A DNA stretch of 64,000 bases from an uncultured Chitinophagaceae bacterium (GCA_937907395.1 CALCII010000009.1:62001-126000), one strand, 5' to 3'; shown: positions 8,675-17,672, counted from the stretch's first letter. The notes: generated by a model not told the origin, from the sequence alone. Made by a program: numbers and translations.

Positions 8675-9310
8675 ATGGCAAAGAGTAAAAAACCAAAACA
8701 CATTGCTGTGGCCGGAAACATCGGCGCCGGCAAGACCACACTTACTGAGATGCTGAGTAAGCATTACAAATGGATTCCCCAGTTTGAAGATGTGGATCAC
8801 AATCCTTACCTCAACGATTTTTATGAGGATATGCCCCGCTGGAGTTTTAATCTGCAGATCTATTTCTTAAATAACCGTCTCAACCAGGTACTGGATATTC
8901 AGCGTGGAACCGAGACCGTTATACAAGACCGCACCATTTTTGAAGATGCACACATTTTTGCTCCCAACCTGTATGAAATGGGTTTGATGGGCAAGCGTGA
9001 TTTTGATAACTATTTTTCATTCTTTGCCACATTAAAAACAATGGTGCAACCACCCGATCTGTTGATTTATCTCAAAGCATCGGTTCCCACATTGGTAGCC
9101 CAGATTCAAAAAAGGGGAAGGGAGTATGAAGAAAATATCCGGCTGGATTATCTTAAACGCCTCAATGAATTTTACAATAAATGGATTGATACCTATAAGG
9201 ATGGCAACCTGTTGATTATTGATTGTGATAACAACAAGTTTGCAGAAAATGAAGAACATTTCGGTGAAATCATCAGTAAAATTGATTCACAGTTATACGG
9301 ACTCTTCTGA
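8675..9310 (+). CDS. Deoxynucleoside kinase family protein (dAK/dGK-like)
   Basis: This 211-residue enzyme should phosphorylate deoxynucleosides with ATP in nucleotide salvage. It has the P-loop GNIGAGKT (14-21), the substrate-binding segment with RWSFNLQIYFLNNR, the DRS-equivalent QDRTIFEDAHIF (about 88-99) and the arginine-rich lid RGREYEENIRLDYL (about 147-160). The size fits the bacterial deoxyadenosine/deoxyguanosine kinase group rather than thymidine kinase; the exact base specificity cannot be read. A TTTACTTTG element (8624-8632) 42 nt upstream may be its -7 region. A strong hairpin terminator follows. Confidence 0.9.
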   Translation: MAKSKKPKHIAVAGNIGAGKTTLTEMLSKHYKWIPQFEDVDHNPYLNDFYEDMPRWSFNLQIYFLNNRLNQVLDIQRGTETVIQDRTIFEDAHIFAPNLYEMGLMGKRDFDNYFSFFATLKTMVQPPDLLIYLKASVPTLVAQIQKRGREYEENIRLDYLKRLNEFYNKWIDTYKDGNLLIIDCDNNKFAENEEHFGEIISKIDSQLYGLF

Positions 9311-9333
9311 TCCGAGCACTGTATTAAAAAACT

Positions 9334-9361
9334 AAACCCCGTCAGGAATGACGGGGTTTTT
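9334..9361 (+). terminator. Intrinsic terminator after deoxynucleoside kinase gene
   Basis: An 11-bp stem (AAACCCCGTCA/TGACGGGGTTT) with a GGAA loop and trailing T residues lies 23 nt after the stop codon. Confidence 0.85.
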
Positions 9362-9500
9362 CGTTCTTAGCAAACAATCGATTACGACCACTACACGCAA
9401 TGTGTAATTAAGTGCCCAAGATAAAGGAAAATGAATTCAAAAAACATCAATCACAAACTGTTTTTATTAACAGAAATGAAGTTTTTGTGATTTTAAAAAT

Positions 9501-9514
9501 TGCAAACGTTTGCA
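9501..9514. promoter_or_regulatory. LacI-family-like operator palindrome upstream of subtilase gene
   Basis: TGCAAACGTTTGCA is a perfect 14-bp palindrome with the central CG step typical of LacI/CcpA-family operators. It lies 87 nt before the subtilase start codon. Two 12/14 matches occur at 34764 and 41064. The binding protein is unknown. Confidence 0.5.
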
Positions 9515-9601
9515 TAGAATTTAAATGAAATGCATGGATTTTCAAAATTGATTTTTCTCTCAAAACTTCTTTTTATATTCATCACCCAAACCTGATACAA
9601 C

Positions 9602-11152
9602 ATGAGAAAAAATCTGCTACTGCTTGCTGCAGCCTCTTTGTTATTCTTTTCCTGTAAAAAGAATAAATCTTCAAATGATCAGCAATCACCTGAAACTGTT
9701 ACGTTAAAATCTGTGGGTGAAATTGATCGCTTAATCCGGCAAACATTGCAATCGAAGAATGAATTCAATTGGAATGAAGCCGGTGATGATGTGATCTGGA
9801 GCGCTGGTCAGCAGCGGGATAAAATGTATGCCATAGGATACAAACCCGCCGGCGAAACCAATGTTGAAAACCGGTTACATCTCATCAACATTAACAATGC
9901 CAGCTGGAAACAGGCAAAAGAAAAAATCATTGATATTATCTATACAGAAGAACACAAAACACGTCCCTCTCTCGAACGAAGCCAGGTGGAAGTATGGCCC
10001 GAAGAGATACTTCCTGTAATTGATGTAATGATCGAAAATTATTCCACGATTCAGAAATTGCGGGCAACCGGGTTGATCCGCTATATTGAACCAATGGGTT
10101 ATGAACCCAGCGCAGTTCAACCCAATGTAAGTGGAAAAATTGCCAGCAGCAGTGGTTGTGGCAGCAACAATGCAGAGCCCGGATTGGTAAATGGGGTTCA
10201 TTACACTGTTACCACTCCCAATGCATTGGTATCATGGAACTATCGTTATCATGGTATTGAACAGGCCTGGACAAAATCCACAGGCTCCGGAATCAAAGTA
10301 TTTATCATTGATACGGGCACCAGTCCCGATCAGGCAAATCTTGGAAGCGGGTTCAACCAGGGTGCTTCCAGCGGACGAACCATTGAAAAAATTGTAACAC
10401 TTCCACGTAGCACATTCCTTGGCATACCTACCGGTCCGGTTGAAACACCTGCCGATGGTTGCGGCCATGGTACATCCATGGCGGGTGCTTGTGCAGCGCC
10501 ACGTGGTACTGTAGGTGCAATGGCTGGAATTGCTTATAACTGCAACCTGGTTACCTGTCGAGCCGCTGCCGATGTATACCTCGATGAAAGTCGTGAAAAC
10601 AAAGGTGTGGCCGATGCTTTTACCAATGCCGGTAACCGTACCGATGTGCGTATCATCAGCATGAGTATGGGACGCATCACCAGCAGTTCACAAATCAAGG
10701 ATGCAGTAACTTATGCCTATAACAAAGGCAAAGCTATTTTCTGTGCAGGTGGTACTTCATTTGATTGGTCTGCCGGTTGGTTTGGTGTGATTTTCCCTGC
10801 TAATATGAGCCAGGTGCAGGCAGTTACAGGTGTGGTGGAAGGATCCAACTTCTCTAACTGTAATGAATGTCATAAAGGTGCTGAGATTGATTTTGTGGTT
10901 TCTATGCAACGCAGTGCCGATGGTGTGAAACCATTATCGCTTGCAATGACAGGGAATGCGCCTTCAACAGTGGGAGGTTCTTCCGTAGCTACGGCATCAA
11001 CTGCAGGTATGGCGGCATTGGTATGGAGCCGATACCCAACACTCACAAGGGATCAGTTAATTCAAAGGCTGATTGCCAACAGCAGCCGTTATCCAACCAA
11101 AACATCGGAATATGGATGGGGGCTCATAAATGTAAACACAGCAACCAATTGA
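9602..11152 (+). CDS. S8 family serine peptidase (subtilase), lipoprotein
   Basis: The 516-residue protein starts with a lipoprotein signal (LLFFSC, Cys18), so it should be anchored in the envelope. An N-terminal region of about 190 residues has no domain I recognise and may be a propeptide. The subtilase core follows with the triad Asp237 (FIIDTG), His289 (GCGHGTSMAGA) and Ser461 (GGSSVATAST). The usual oxyanion-hole Asn (AAGN) appears as Gly384 in FCAGGTS, which may alter catalysis. Cysteines around CNECHKG (about 420-424) and SGCGSNN could form disulfides. It is monocistronic between two terminators, with a LacI-type palindrome in its upstream region. No T9SS tail is seen, in keeping with the lipoprotein route. 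Confidence 0.9.
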   Translation: MRKNLLLLAAASLLFFSCKKNKSSNDQQSPETVTLKSVGEIDRLIRQTLQSKNEFNWNEAGDDVIWSAGQQRDKMYAIGYKPAGETNVENRLHLININNASWKQAKEKIIDIIYTEEHKTRPSLERSQVEVWPEEILPVIDVMIENYSTIQKLRATGLIRYIEPMGYEPSAVQPNVSGKIASSSGCGSNNAEPGLVNGVHYTVTTPNALVSWNYRYHGIEQAWTKSTGSGIKVFIIDTGTSPDQANLGSGFNQGASSGRTIEKIVTLPRSTFLGIPTGPVETPADGCGHGTSMAGACAAPRGTVGAMAGIAYNCNLVTCRAAADVYLDESRENKGVADAFTNAGNRTDVRIISMSMGRITSSSQIKDAVTYAYNKGKAIFCAGGTSFDWSAGWFGVIFPANMSQVQAVTGVVEGSNFSNCNECHKGAEIDFVVSMQRSADGVKPLSLAMTGNAPSTVGGSSVATASTAGMAALVWSRYPTLTRDQLIQRLIANSSRYPTKTSEYGWGLINVNTATN

Positions 11153-11161
11153 TAATACATT

Positions 11162-11190
11162 GACCCGGCTTGTCCGGGTCTTTCTTTTTT
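11162..11190 (+). terminator. Intrinsic terminator after subtilase gene
   Basis: A 7-bp stem (GACCCGG/CCGGGTC, loop CTTGT) is followed by a TTTCTTTTTT tract. Confidence 0.85.
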
Positions 11191-11236
11191 AATCCATTCC
11201 CGAAAAACGTAACTTGCAGAACTACAAATAACCATT

Positions 11237-12526
11237 ATGAAATTTCAGATTGTTAAGCCTGAATTATTTACCAAAAACCGGGAACGGTTTATCAACGCTA
11301 TGCTGCCCAATTCCATTGCTGTTTTTGTAAGCAATGACGAGTGGCCCATGAATGGCGATGCTTTACATGCTTTTAAACAAAACAGCGACCTCTACTGGCT
11401 GAGTGGAATTACACAGGAAGACAGTATGGTGATTCTGTTTCCCGATAACCCTGATCCCAAATACAGGGAAGTTTTGGTATTAGTAAGGCCCAATGAACTG
11501 AAAGAGAAATGGGATGGTAAACGGTTACGTGCCAACGAAGCAAGAGAGATATCCGGAATGCAAACCATTGTATGGCTGGATAGTATTGATGCCTTGTTAC
11601 AGCAATGGATTCACCTGGCCGATCACATATATCTTGATAGCAATGAGAACGACCGTAAATCTTCACTCATCCGCTCCAGCGATTACCGCTTTATTGATGA
11701 AATGAAGAGCCGCTATCCGTTGCACAGTTATCAACGGGCTGCAAAGATCATGAAAGAACTTCGTGCAATTAAAACAGCTGAAGAAGTGGAACTGTTGCAG
11801 AAAGCAATTGATATAACAGACAACACATTCCGTCGCTTATTGAAAACCATTAAGCCCGGTATTTTTGAAAATGAAATTGAAGCAGAAATATATCATTCAT
11901 TTCTTTCACAAAGCTCTACTGGTCCGGCTTATGGAAGCATCATCGCCAGTGGCGACCGTGCACGTACGCTGCATTATGTAAGCAATAACCAGGAGTGTAA
12001 GGAAGGGGAACTGGTACTGATGGACTTTGGTGCAGAATATGCCGGTTATTGTGCCGATCTCACCCGAACAGTCCCTGTAAGTGGTAAGTTCACACGGAGA
12101 CAAAAAACAGTATATAACGCCTGCTTGCATTTACATAACTATGCAAAGAGTTTATTAAAACCCGGTATCAATATTGTTGATTATACCGAGAAAGTGGGAG
12201 AGGAAGCAACACAACAATTCCTCAAGATTGGTTTATTGCGTAAATCGGAAGTAAAGAACGAAGATCCCGAAAACAGGGCGTATCGTAAATATCTCTACCA
12301 TGGAATTTCACATCACCTTGGTATTGATGTACATGATCTGGGTACACGCACTGCCCCCATTAAGCAAGGAATGGTCTTTACAGTTGAGCCCGGTATCTAT
12401 ATTGAAGAAGAGCAAATAGGAGTACGTATTGAAAATAATATCTGGATCACCCGTAATGGAAATAAAGATCTCATGAAGAATATTCCGATTACAGTGGAAG
12501 ACATTGAAGCACTCATGAAAAAATAA
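11237..12526 (+). CDS. pepP: Xaa-Pro aminopeptidase (aminopeptidase P, M24B)
   Basis: The enzyme removes N-terminal residues preceding proline, using two metal ions, in the cytosol. The 429 residues comprise an AMP_N domain (about 1-160) and a pita-bread M24 domain. All five metal ligands are present: Asp263 and Asp274 (MDFGAEYAGYCADLTR), His359 (HGISHHLGIDVHD), Glu384 (FTVEPGIYI) and Glu399 (GVRIENN). His366 of the same motif matches the proton-shuttle histidine. It begins a same-strand run with pssA (26-nt gap), purS and rsmI. The context gives no special function beyond peptide turnover. Confidence 0.93.
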   Translation: MKFQIVKPELFTKNRERFINAMLPNSIAVFVSNDEWPMNGDALHAFKQNSDLYWLSGITQEDSMVILFPDNPDPKYREVLVLVRPNELKEKWDGKRLRANEAREISGMQTIVWLDSIDALLQQWIHLADHIYLDSNENDRKSSLIRSSDYRFIDEMKSRYPLHSYQRAAKIMKELRAIKTAEEVELLQKAIDITDNTFRRLLKTIKPGIFENEIEAEIYHSFLSQSSTGPAYGSIIASGDRARTLHYVSNNQECKEGELVLMDFGAEYAGYCADLTRTVPVSGKFTRRQKTVYNACLHLHNYAKSLLKPGINIVDYTEKVGEEATQQFLKIGLLRKSEVKNEDPENRAYRKYLYHGISHHLGIDVHDLGTRTAPIKQGMVFTVEPGIYIEEEQIGVRIENNIWITRNGNKDLMKNIPITVEDIEALMKK

Positions 12527-12552
12527 TTTTATTCATCACCCGATTTGAATGC

Positions 12553-13317
12553 ATGACCAGGAATATTCCCAACTACTTTACCTTGATCAACCTTCTGTTA
12601 GGTTGTGTGGCAATCATACTTATTTTACAGAGCAAAGAAAATATTGCTTACCTGCAGGAAGGATCTGTTGTGATTAATTTGCCAGAGCAAATGACGATTG
12701 CAGCTTTCCTGATTTTTGCTGCCGGAATTGTCGATTTTCTTGATGGATTTGTAGCCCGTTTAATGAATGCAACTTCTGAAATGGGCAAGCAGCTGGATTC
12801 GTTGAGTGATGTGGTTACTTTTGGGGTGGCTCCTGCGCTCATTCTTTTTCAATTGCTCCGCATGAGCTATTTGCGTGAAGAATCGGCATTGGATACATCT
12901 GTTTGGTATTTGTTTCCTGCATTGTTGTTTGCAGCCTGCGCCGCATGGCGGTTGGCTAAATTCAATATTGATACAAGGCAAACCTTTTCATTTCGTGGAG
13001 TGCCTACGCCCATTACTGCTTATGTGGTGGCATCCTTACCATTAATCGTGTGGTATGATCAATGGCATCTTGCATCGCTCGTTGTCAACAAATGGTTTCT
13101 GTATGGCTTTATTCTGTTGCTGAGTTGGTTGATGGTAGCCGATATGCCCATCATGAGCATGAAGTTTAAATCGAAAAGCCACAAAGACAATCAGCCGAAA
13201 CTGATTCTTGCAGTTGTAGCGCTTATTCTGCTGGTGGTTTTTCAATGGGCTGCATTGCCGCTTATTTATATCGCATACGTTGCATTATCTTTGATCCTGC
13301 GTAAGCAGATTGCATAA
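12553..13317 (+). CDS. pssA: CDP-diacylglycerol--serine O-phosphatidyltransferase
   Basis: PssA makes phosphatidylserine from CDP-diacylglycerol and serine, the precursor of phosphatidylethanolamine, in the inner membrane. The 254-residue protein has the complete CDP-alcohol phosphatidyltransferase signature: Asp61, Asp64-Gly65, Ala68-Arg69, Gly78, Asp82 and Asp86 (DFLDGFVARLMN then MGKQLDSLSD). The N-terminal NIPNYFTLINLLLGC and the run of six or so hydrophobic helices support membrane location, and the VTFGVAPA segment after the motif is typical of the serine-specific branch. It sits 15 nt before purS in an apparent operon. Confidence 0.92.
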   Translation: MTRNIPNYFTLINLLLGCVAIILILQSKENIAYLQEGSVVINLPEQMTIAAFLIFAAGIVDFLDGFVARLMNATSEMGKQLDSLSDVVTFGVAPALILFQLLRMSYLREESALDTSVWYLFPALLFAACAAWRLAKFNIDTRQTFSFRGVPTPITAYVVASLPLIVWYDQWHLASLVVNKWFLYGFILLLSWLMVADMPIMSMKFKSKSHKDNQPKLILAVVALILLVVFQWAALPLIYIAYVALSLILRKQIA

Positions 13318-13332
13318 ACAAATACAAACATC

Positions 13333-13578
13333 ATGAACTATACTGTAGAGGTTAAAATCATGCCACTGAAAGATTTACTGGATCCGCAGGGGAAAGCGGT
13401 TATGGGCGGACTTTCCAATCTAGGTTTAAAAGGAGTGGCAGATGTTCGTATTGGAAAAAATATCACTATGCAGGTGGATGCCGATTCTGCAGATGCTGCC
13501 AGATCTGTGGCAGAAGAAGCAGCAAGGAAACTGTTGGCGAATCCCGTCATGGAACAATTTGAAGTAACAGTTCAATAA
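13333..13578 (+). CDS. purS: Phosphoribosylformylglycinamidine synthase subunit PurS
   Basis: PurS bridges the glutaminase PurQ and the synthetase PurL in the three-part FGAM synthase of purine biosynthesis. The 81-residue protein matches the family: VEVKIMPLKDLLDPQGKAV at the N-terminus, NLGLKGVADVRIGKNI in the middle and a C-terminal helix plus strand (LLANPVMEQFEVTV). purQ and purL are not in the window. It is 8 nt upstream of rsmI and 15 nt after pssA, so its expression is probably tied to that run rather than to purine genes. Confidence 0.93.
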   Translation: MNYTVEVKIMPLKDLLDPQGKAVMGGLSNLGLKGVADVRIGKNITMQVDADSADAARSVAEEAARKLLANPVMEQFEVTVQ

Positions 13579-13586
13579 TTCAAATT

Positions 13587-14255
13587 GTGCTCTACATCAT
13601 TCCCACACCCATTGGTAATTTAAAAGACATCACACTCCGTTCACTGGAGGTATTGAATGATGTGGAATTGATTCTTGCAGAAGATACACGTACAACATCT
13701 GTGCTACTTAATCACTACCAGGTACAAAAACCAATAACACCTTATCATCAGCATAACGAACACAAAATTGTTCAACACCTGGTGGATCAGTTGAAGTTGG
13801 GTAAGAAGATGGCCTTGCTTACCGATGCGGGCACACCCGGCATCAGTGATCCTGCTTTCCTCTTGGTACGTGCCTGCGTGAAAGAAGGCATTACTGTTGA
13901 AACATTACCGGGTGCTACTGCTTTTGTTCCGGCGCTGGTGAATAGCGGACTGCCGGCCACGAGATTTACTTTCGAAGGATTCATTCCGCAAAAGAAAGGC
14001 AGGCAAACCTTACTCAAACAACTGGCAGAGGAAGAACGTACCATGATTTTTTATGAATCACCGTTCCGACTTGTGAAAACACTGGCCGATTTTATGCAGT
14101 ATTTTGGCGAAGAACGCCTATGTTCTGTAAGCCGTGAGCTCACTAAAAAGTTTGAAGAAAATAAGCGGGGTACTTTGAAAGAAGTACATGATTATTTTCT
14201 GGAAAAAGGTGTGAAAGGTGAAATTGTGATTGTGGTTGATGGAAAAACCAGTTGA
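13587..14255 (+). CDS. rsmI: 16S rRNA (cytidine1402-2'-O)-methyltransferase
   Basis: RsmI adds a 2'-O-methyl group to C1402 of 16S rRNA using SAM. The 222 residues begin YIIPTPIGNLKDITLRSLE, the family's tetrapyrrole-methylase-type N-terminus, followed by LAEDTRTTSVLLNHY, the SAM-loop TDAGTPGISDPAFLLV (about 75-90), the PGATAFVPALVNSGLP segment (about 107-122) and FEGFIPQKKGRQTLL. The start codon is GTG, 8 nt after the purS stop. No better start is available, because the first residues are already conserved. The protein is shorter at its C-terminus than E. coli RsmI (about 286 aa), as is common for Bacteroidota versions. Confidence 0.93.
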   Translation: MLYIIPTPIGNLKDITLRSLEVLNDVELILAEDTRTTSVLLNHYQVQKPITPYHQHNEHKIVQHLVDQLKLGKKMALLTDAGTPGISDPAFLLVRACVKEGITVETLPGATAFVPALVNSGLPATRFTFEGFIPQKKGRQTLLKQLAEEERTMIFYESPFRLVKTLADFMQYFGEERLCSVSRELTKKFEENKRGTLKEVHDYFLEKGVKGEIVIVVDGKTS

Positions 14256-14338
14256 TGACCTGAGCATCCCGTTCATCATTTTCACTTTTTGTATCAGTTG
14301 CTTTTCCCGAATTTTACGAACGACCAATTTGTATACAC

Positions 14339-16237
14339 ATGAAGATTAGAATCATCAGTTATCTCTTTTTATTTGCTATTGTTCCCTGTGCCTTACAAGC
14401 ACAACCGAATCGCTGGCAGCAGCGGGTGAAGTATGATATGAATGTAGACGTAGACGTCACCACCAACCGGTTTACCGGAAAACAAAAACTGGAATACACC
14501 AACAATTCTCCCGATACACTAAAGAAACTCTATTATCATTTATACTGGAATGCATTTCAGCCCAATAGTATGATGGATGCCCGGAGCCGTGAATTGGGTA
14601 AGAAGATGGTTGGTAACAATCGTCCGGATTGGGATGGCCGTGTGCGTGACCGTATTCAGAATCTGAAAGAAGATGAGATCGGCTACCAACATGTGAAATG
14701 GCTGAAGATGAATGGCGTGTTGCAACAGATCACAGAACAGGAAACCATACTGGAAGTATTCCTCACCAAACCTGTGTTGCCCAACACGAAAGTGATGCTT
14801 GAGTTGGAATTTGAAGCACAGGTTCCTTTACAGGTTCGCCGCAGCGGAAGAGATGCAGCAAATGGTGTAAAGTATTCTATGAGCCAATGGTACCCGAAAC
14901 TGTGTGAGTATGATTATGAAGGATGGCATCCCACGCCTTATGTGGCACGTGAGTTTTATGGTGTGTGGGGCGATTTTAATGTAACCATTAACATTGATAA
15001 GAAGTTTATCGTTGGCGGCACAGGGTATCTCACCAATGCCAACCAGGTTGGTTACGGATATGAAACACCCGGAACAAAAGTGGTGCAACCTGCAGGCGAT
15101 AAGCTTATATGGAAATTTACAGCACCCAATGTACATGACTTTGTTTGGGCTGCCGATCCTGAATTCAAACATATTGTTCGCCAGATCAAGAATGGTCCAA
15201 CGATTCATGTGTTGTACAACTATCTTCCCAATAACAAGAAGAATGATGATGCCTGGCAGAAAGTGGCCGATGCGGCAGAAATAGTATATCCTTTTATTAT
15301 TAAACAATTTGGCGATTACCCTTACAAGCAATATTCTTTCATACAGGGTGGAGACGGTGGTATGGAATATCCTATGGCTACATTGCTGAATGGGCCGGGC
15401 CTTGGTACGGTTTTTCATGAGTGGATGCATACCTGGTACCAGATGATGTTAGGAACCAATGAAAGTTTATATGCGTGGATGGATGAAGGCTTTACTGAGT
15501 TTGCAACCGACCTGGTTGAGAATTATTACAATTCAGAAATTGCAAAGCGCAATGGTACGGTTGTTACTGACGATGAGCTGCCGAAATACCATGCTTCCAA
15601 TTACGGTGGTTATTTTGCATTGGTGAAAAGTCGCCTCGAAGAACCAATGACCACCCATGCCGATCATTTCAATACCAATTATGCCTATTCCATTGCTTCG
15701 TATTCAAAAGGATGTGTATTTCTTTCACAGCTGGGCTATATCACAGGTGAAGCAACCAGAGACAAAATCATGCTTGAATATTATCGTTTGTGGCGTTTCA
15801 AGCATCCTAATGTAAACGACTTTATGCGTGTGGCTGAAAAAGTAAGTGGATTGCAATTAGACTGGTACCGTGAGTACTGGGTGAACACCACCAAAACAAT
15901 TGACTATGCAATTGATAGTTTGTGGGAAGAAGGTGGTAAATCAAAAATTCGTATAAAACGGATTGGAGAGATGCCAATGCCTGTTGATGTTGTGATCACG
16001 TTTAAAGACGGTACAAAACAACTGCATTACATTCCTATGTATCTCATGTTTGGAATAAAACAAAATGAAGACAGTAACGTGCCTGCCAAAGTATATCCTT
16101 CGTGGAAGTGGACACATCCAACTTATACAATTGAATTTGACAAACGCCTGGTTGATTTAACAACAGTTGAGATAGACCCTACACAACGGATGGCCGATGT
16201 GGACCGGAGGAATAATAAACTCGAACTAAAATGGTAA
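14339..16237 (+). CDS. Secreted M1 family metallopeptidase
   Basis: The 632-residue zinc aminopeptidase-like protein has a signal peptide (MKIRIISYLFLFAIVPCALQA). The M1 exopeptidase motif is in the form GGMEYPM (341-347, GxMEN-like). The zinc site is HEWMH (360-364) with the third ligand Glu383 after exactly 18 residues, so it should be active. Downstream YSIASYSKGCVFLSQLG (about 445-460) holds the usual tyrosine that stabilises the intermediate. No T9SS tail is seen, so periplasmic location is likely. It is 83 nt after rsmI and ends at a strong bidirectional hairpin. The substrate is unknown. Confidence 0.9.
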   Translation: MKIRIISYLFLFAIVPCALQAQPNRWQQRVKYDMNVDVDVTTNRFTGKQKLEYTNNSPDTLKKLYYHLYWNAFQPNSMMDARSRELGKKMVGNNRPDWDGRVRDRIQNLKEDEIGYQHVKWLKMNGVLQQITEQETILEVFLTKPVLPNTKVMLELEFEAQVPLQVRRSGRDAANGVKYSMSQWYPKLCEYDYEGWHPTPYVAREFYGVWGDFNVTINIDKKFIVGGTGYLTNANQVGYGYETPGTKVVQPAGDKLIWKFTAPNVHDFVWAADPEFKHIVRQIKNGPTIHVLYNYLPNNKKNDDAWQKVADAAEIVYPFIIKQFGDYPYKQYSFIQGGDGGMEYPMATLLNGPGLGTVFHEWMHTWYQMMLGTNESLYAWMDEGFTEFATDLVENYYNSEIAKRNGTVVTDDELPKYHASNYGGYFALVKSRLEEPMTTHADHFNTNYAYSIASYSKGCVFLSQLGYITGEATRDKIMLEYYRLWRFKHPNVNDFMRVAEKVSGLQLDWYREYWVNTTKTIDYAIDSLWEEGGKSKIRIKRIGEMPMPVDVVITFKDGTKQLHYIPMYLMFGIKQNEDSNVPAKVYPSWKWTHPTYTIEFDKRLVDLTTVEIDPTQRMADVDRRNNKLELKW

Positions 16238-16251
16238 TTGAAACTGATCAT

Positions 16252-16288
16252 AAAAGAGAAGCCGGCTTAACAAGCCGGCTTCTCTTTT
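16252..16288. terminator. 17-bp bidirectional terminator between M1 peptidase and response regulator
   Basis: Arms 16252-16268 and 16272-16288 are perfectly complementary over 17 bp around an AAC loop, with A-rich and T-rich ends. The hairpin reaches the first base of the convergent regulator's stop codon. Confidence 0.88.
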
Positions 16289-16953
16289 TATCTGCCATAA
16301 TATTTATTAACTGCTTCCACCCGGTTGTTGACATGCAGTTTTTCGTAAATATGATAAACGTGTTTTCGCACTGTTTCTGCGCTGATGAATAATTCGGCAC
16401 CAATTTCTTTATAAATTTTTCCCTGCGCCAACCACTCCAGGATTTCTTTTTCCCGTTTGGAAAGAACCGCTATCTCTTCAGGTACAGGATTGGAGGTTGC
16501 AACAGCAGTACTTGCTTCAAGAACAGGAAGGCCTTTAAAAGCAGTAACCACTTTACGTGCAATCTGGCTGCTCATGGGAGCGCCACCATCCACCAGTTCG
16601 TCAATGGCTTCAATCAGTTTTGCAGGAGAGGATTTTTTCAGAATGTATCCGCTGGCACCGGCTCTCAGGGCCTCAAATATTTTTTCATCTTCTTCATAGA
16701 TGGTACACATCATATAAAGTACTTCGGGGTGTAATGGTTTTAATTCCTTAACAATGTCAATTCCATTATAGGCACCCAGGCCAATGTCCATCAAAACCAC
16801 TTGAGGTTTAATCACCGGAATCTGTTGCAATGCTTCTTCACCATTACTATAGGAGCCCACTAAAGAGCAGGTATCGCTCAGTTCAATTATTTGTCCTAAT
16901 GCTTCCCGTATATCGGAAACATCTTCAACAATACAAACCCTGATTTTATTCAT
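16288..16953 (-). CDS. NarL/FixJ-type response regulator
   Basis: The 221-residue two-component transcription factor has a receiver domain (1-about 120) with phosphoacceptor Asp56 (VVLMDIGL), acidic pocket Glu10-Asp11, switch Thr84 and Lys106 (YILKKSS). A linker and a LuxR-type HTH (about 155-221, LSKREKEILEWLAQGKIYKEIG) follow. No kinase gene adjoins it, so it is an orphan; the HisKA_3-type kinase at 27572 is the only candidate partner in this window and is the class that phosphorylates NarL-type regulators. A perfect 12-nt tandem repeat sits just upstream of the start and may be involved in autoregulation. Confidence 0.92.
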   Translation of the reverse strand: MNKIRVCIVEDVSDIREALGQIIELSDTCSLVGSYSNGEEALQQIPVIKPQVVLMDIGLGAYNGIDIVKELKPLHPEVLYMMCTIYEEDEKIFEALRAGASGYILKKSSPAKLIEAIDELVDGGAPMSSQIARKVVTAFKGLPVLEASTAVATSNPVPEEIAVLSKREKEILEWLAQGKIYKEIGAELFISAETVRKHVYHIYEKLHVNNRVEAVNKYYGR

Positions 16954-16957
16954 CCTG

Positions 16958-16981
16958 TAAAATTGGAAATAAAATTGGAAA
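16958..16981. repeat. Tandem 12-nt repeat upstream of response regulator
   Basis: TAAAATTGGAAA occurs twice back to back, 4 nt upstream of the regulator's ATG. It lies in the 5' untranslated or promoter region of the gene. Confidence 0.6.
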
Positions 16982-17024
16982 GAAAAAATACCACAAAGAG
17001 GTAGGGAGGTGTACTTGCAGGTGG

Positions 17025-17672
17025 TCAGCGTTTTGCCATAATGACAAATTTCTGCTTGAAAAATTCTTCTTCAAACAGGTCCTGTATTTCCCAAACGAGA
17101 GGGTTTAGTCCGCTTTCCCGGATTTCTTCGGTTAAATCACCACCTTTCAGGCAAATCAATCCGCCATAAAAAATTTCATCACCAGAGTGAATTGGCTTTC
17201 CTTGTCCTTTAGCTTTCAGGATGGGCAAACTCCATTTCCATAAATCTTTCAGGGGAGCCACGGCCCGGCTCACTACATAATCGAATTTCCGGTCTTTGAT
17301 TTCTTCTGTACGTGTATGTCGTGTTGTAATATTTTTAATTCCGGTTGCGGCAACTACCTCATCCACCACTTTCAGTTTTTTACCAATGCTATCGGTGAGG
17401 AGGAATTCAACTTCAGGAAAAAAGATGGCCAGTGGTACGCCGGGAAATCCGCCACCGGTTCCAAGGTCAACTACCTGTGTGCCCGGCTCAAATTCAAAAA
17501 TGGCAGCGATGGCTAAGGAATGAAGAACATGTTTCTCATAAAGACAATCGATATCTTTTCTTGAAATCACATTTATTTTTTCATTCCATTCCGTATACAC
17601 TTCTTTCAGCAAACGGATTTGTTCTATCTGTTGTGGTGTGAAGTCGGAAAAATATTTCAAAACAGTTTCCAT
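17025..17672 (-). CDS. rsmG: 16S rRNA (guanine527-N7)-methyltransferase
   Basis: RsmG methylates N7 of G527 in 16S rRNA with SAM. The 215-residue protein has the family N-terminus with INVISRKDIDCLYEKHVLHSL (about 33-53), the SAM-binding VVDLGTGGGFPGVPLAIFFP (about 67-86), LTDSIGKKLKVVDEV, and the YVVSRAVAPLKDLWKW segment (about 131-146) carrying the conserved Arg. Its ATG directly follows the stop of the upstream glycosyltransferase gene (adjacent bases 17673/17672), so the two are almost certainly translationally linked. Confidence 0.94.
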   Translation of the reverse strand: METVLKYFSDFTPQQIEQIRLLKEVYTEWNEKINVISRKDIDCLYEKHVLHSLAIAAIFEFEPGTQVVDLGTGGGFPGVPLAIFFPEVEFLLTDSIGKKLKVVDEVVAATGIKNITTRHTRTEEIKDRKFDYVVSRAVAPLKDLWKWSLPILKAKGQGKPIHSGDEIFYGGLICLKGGDLTEEIRESGLNPLVWEIQDLFEEEFFKQKFVIMAKR

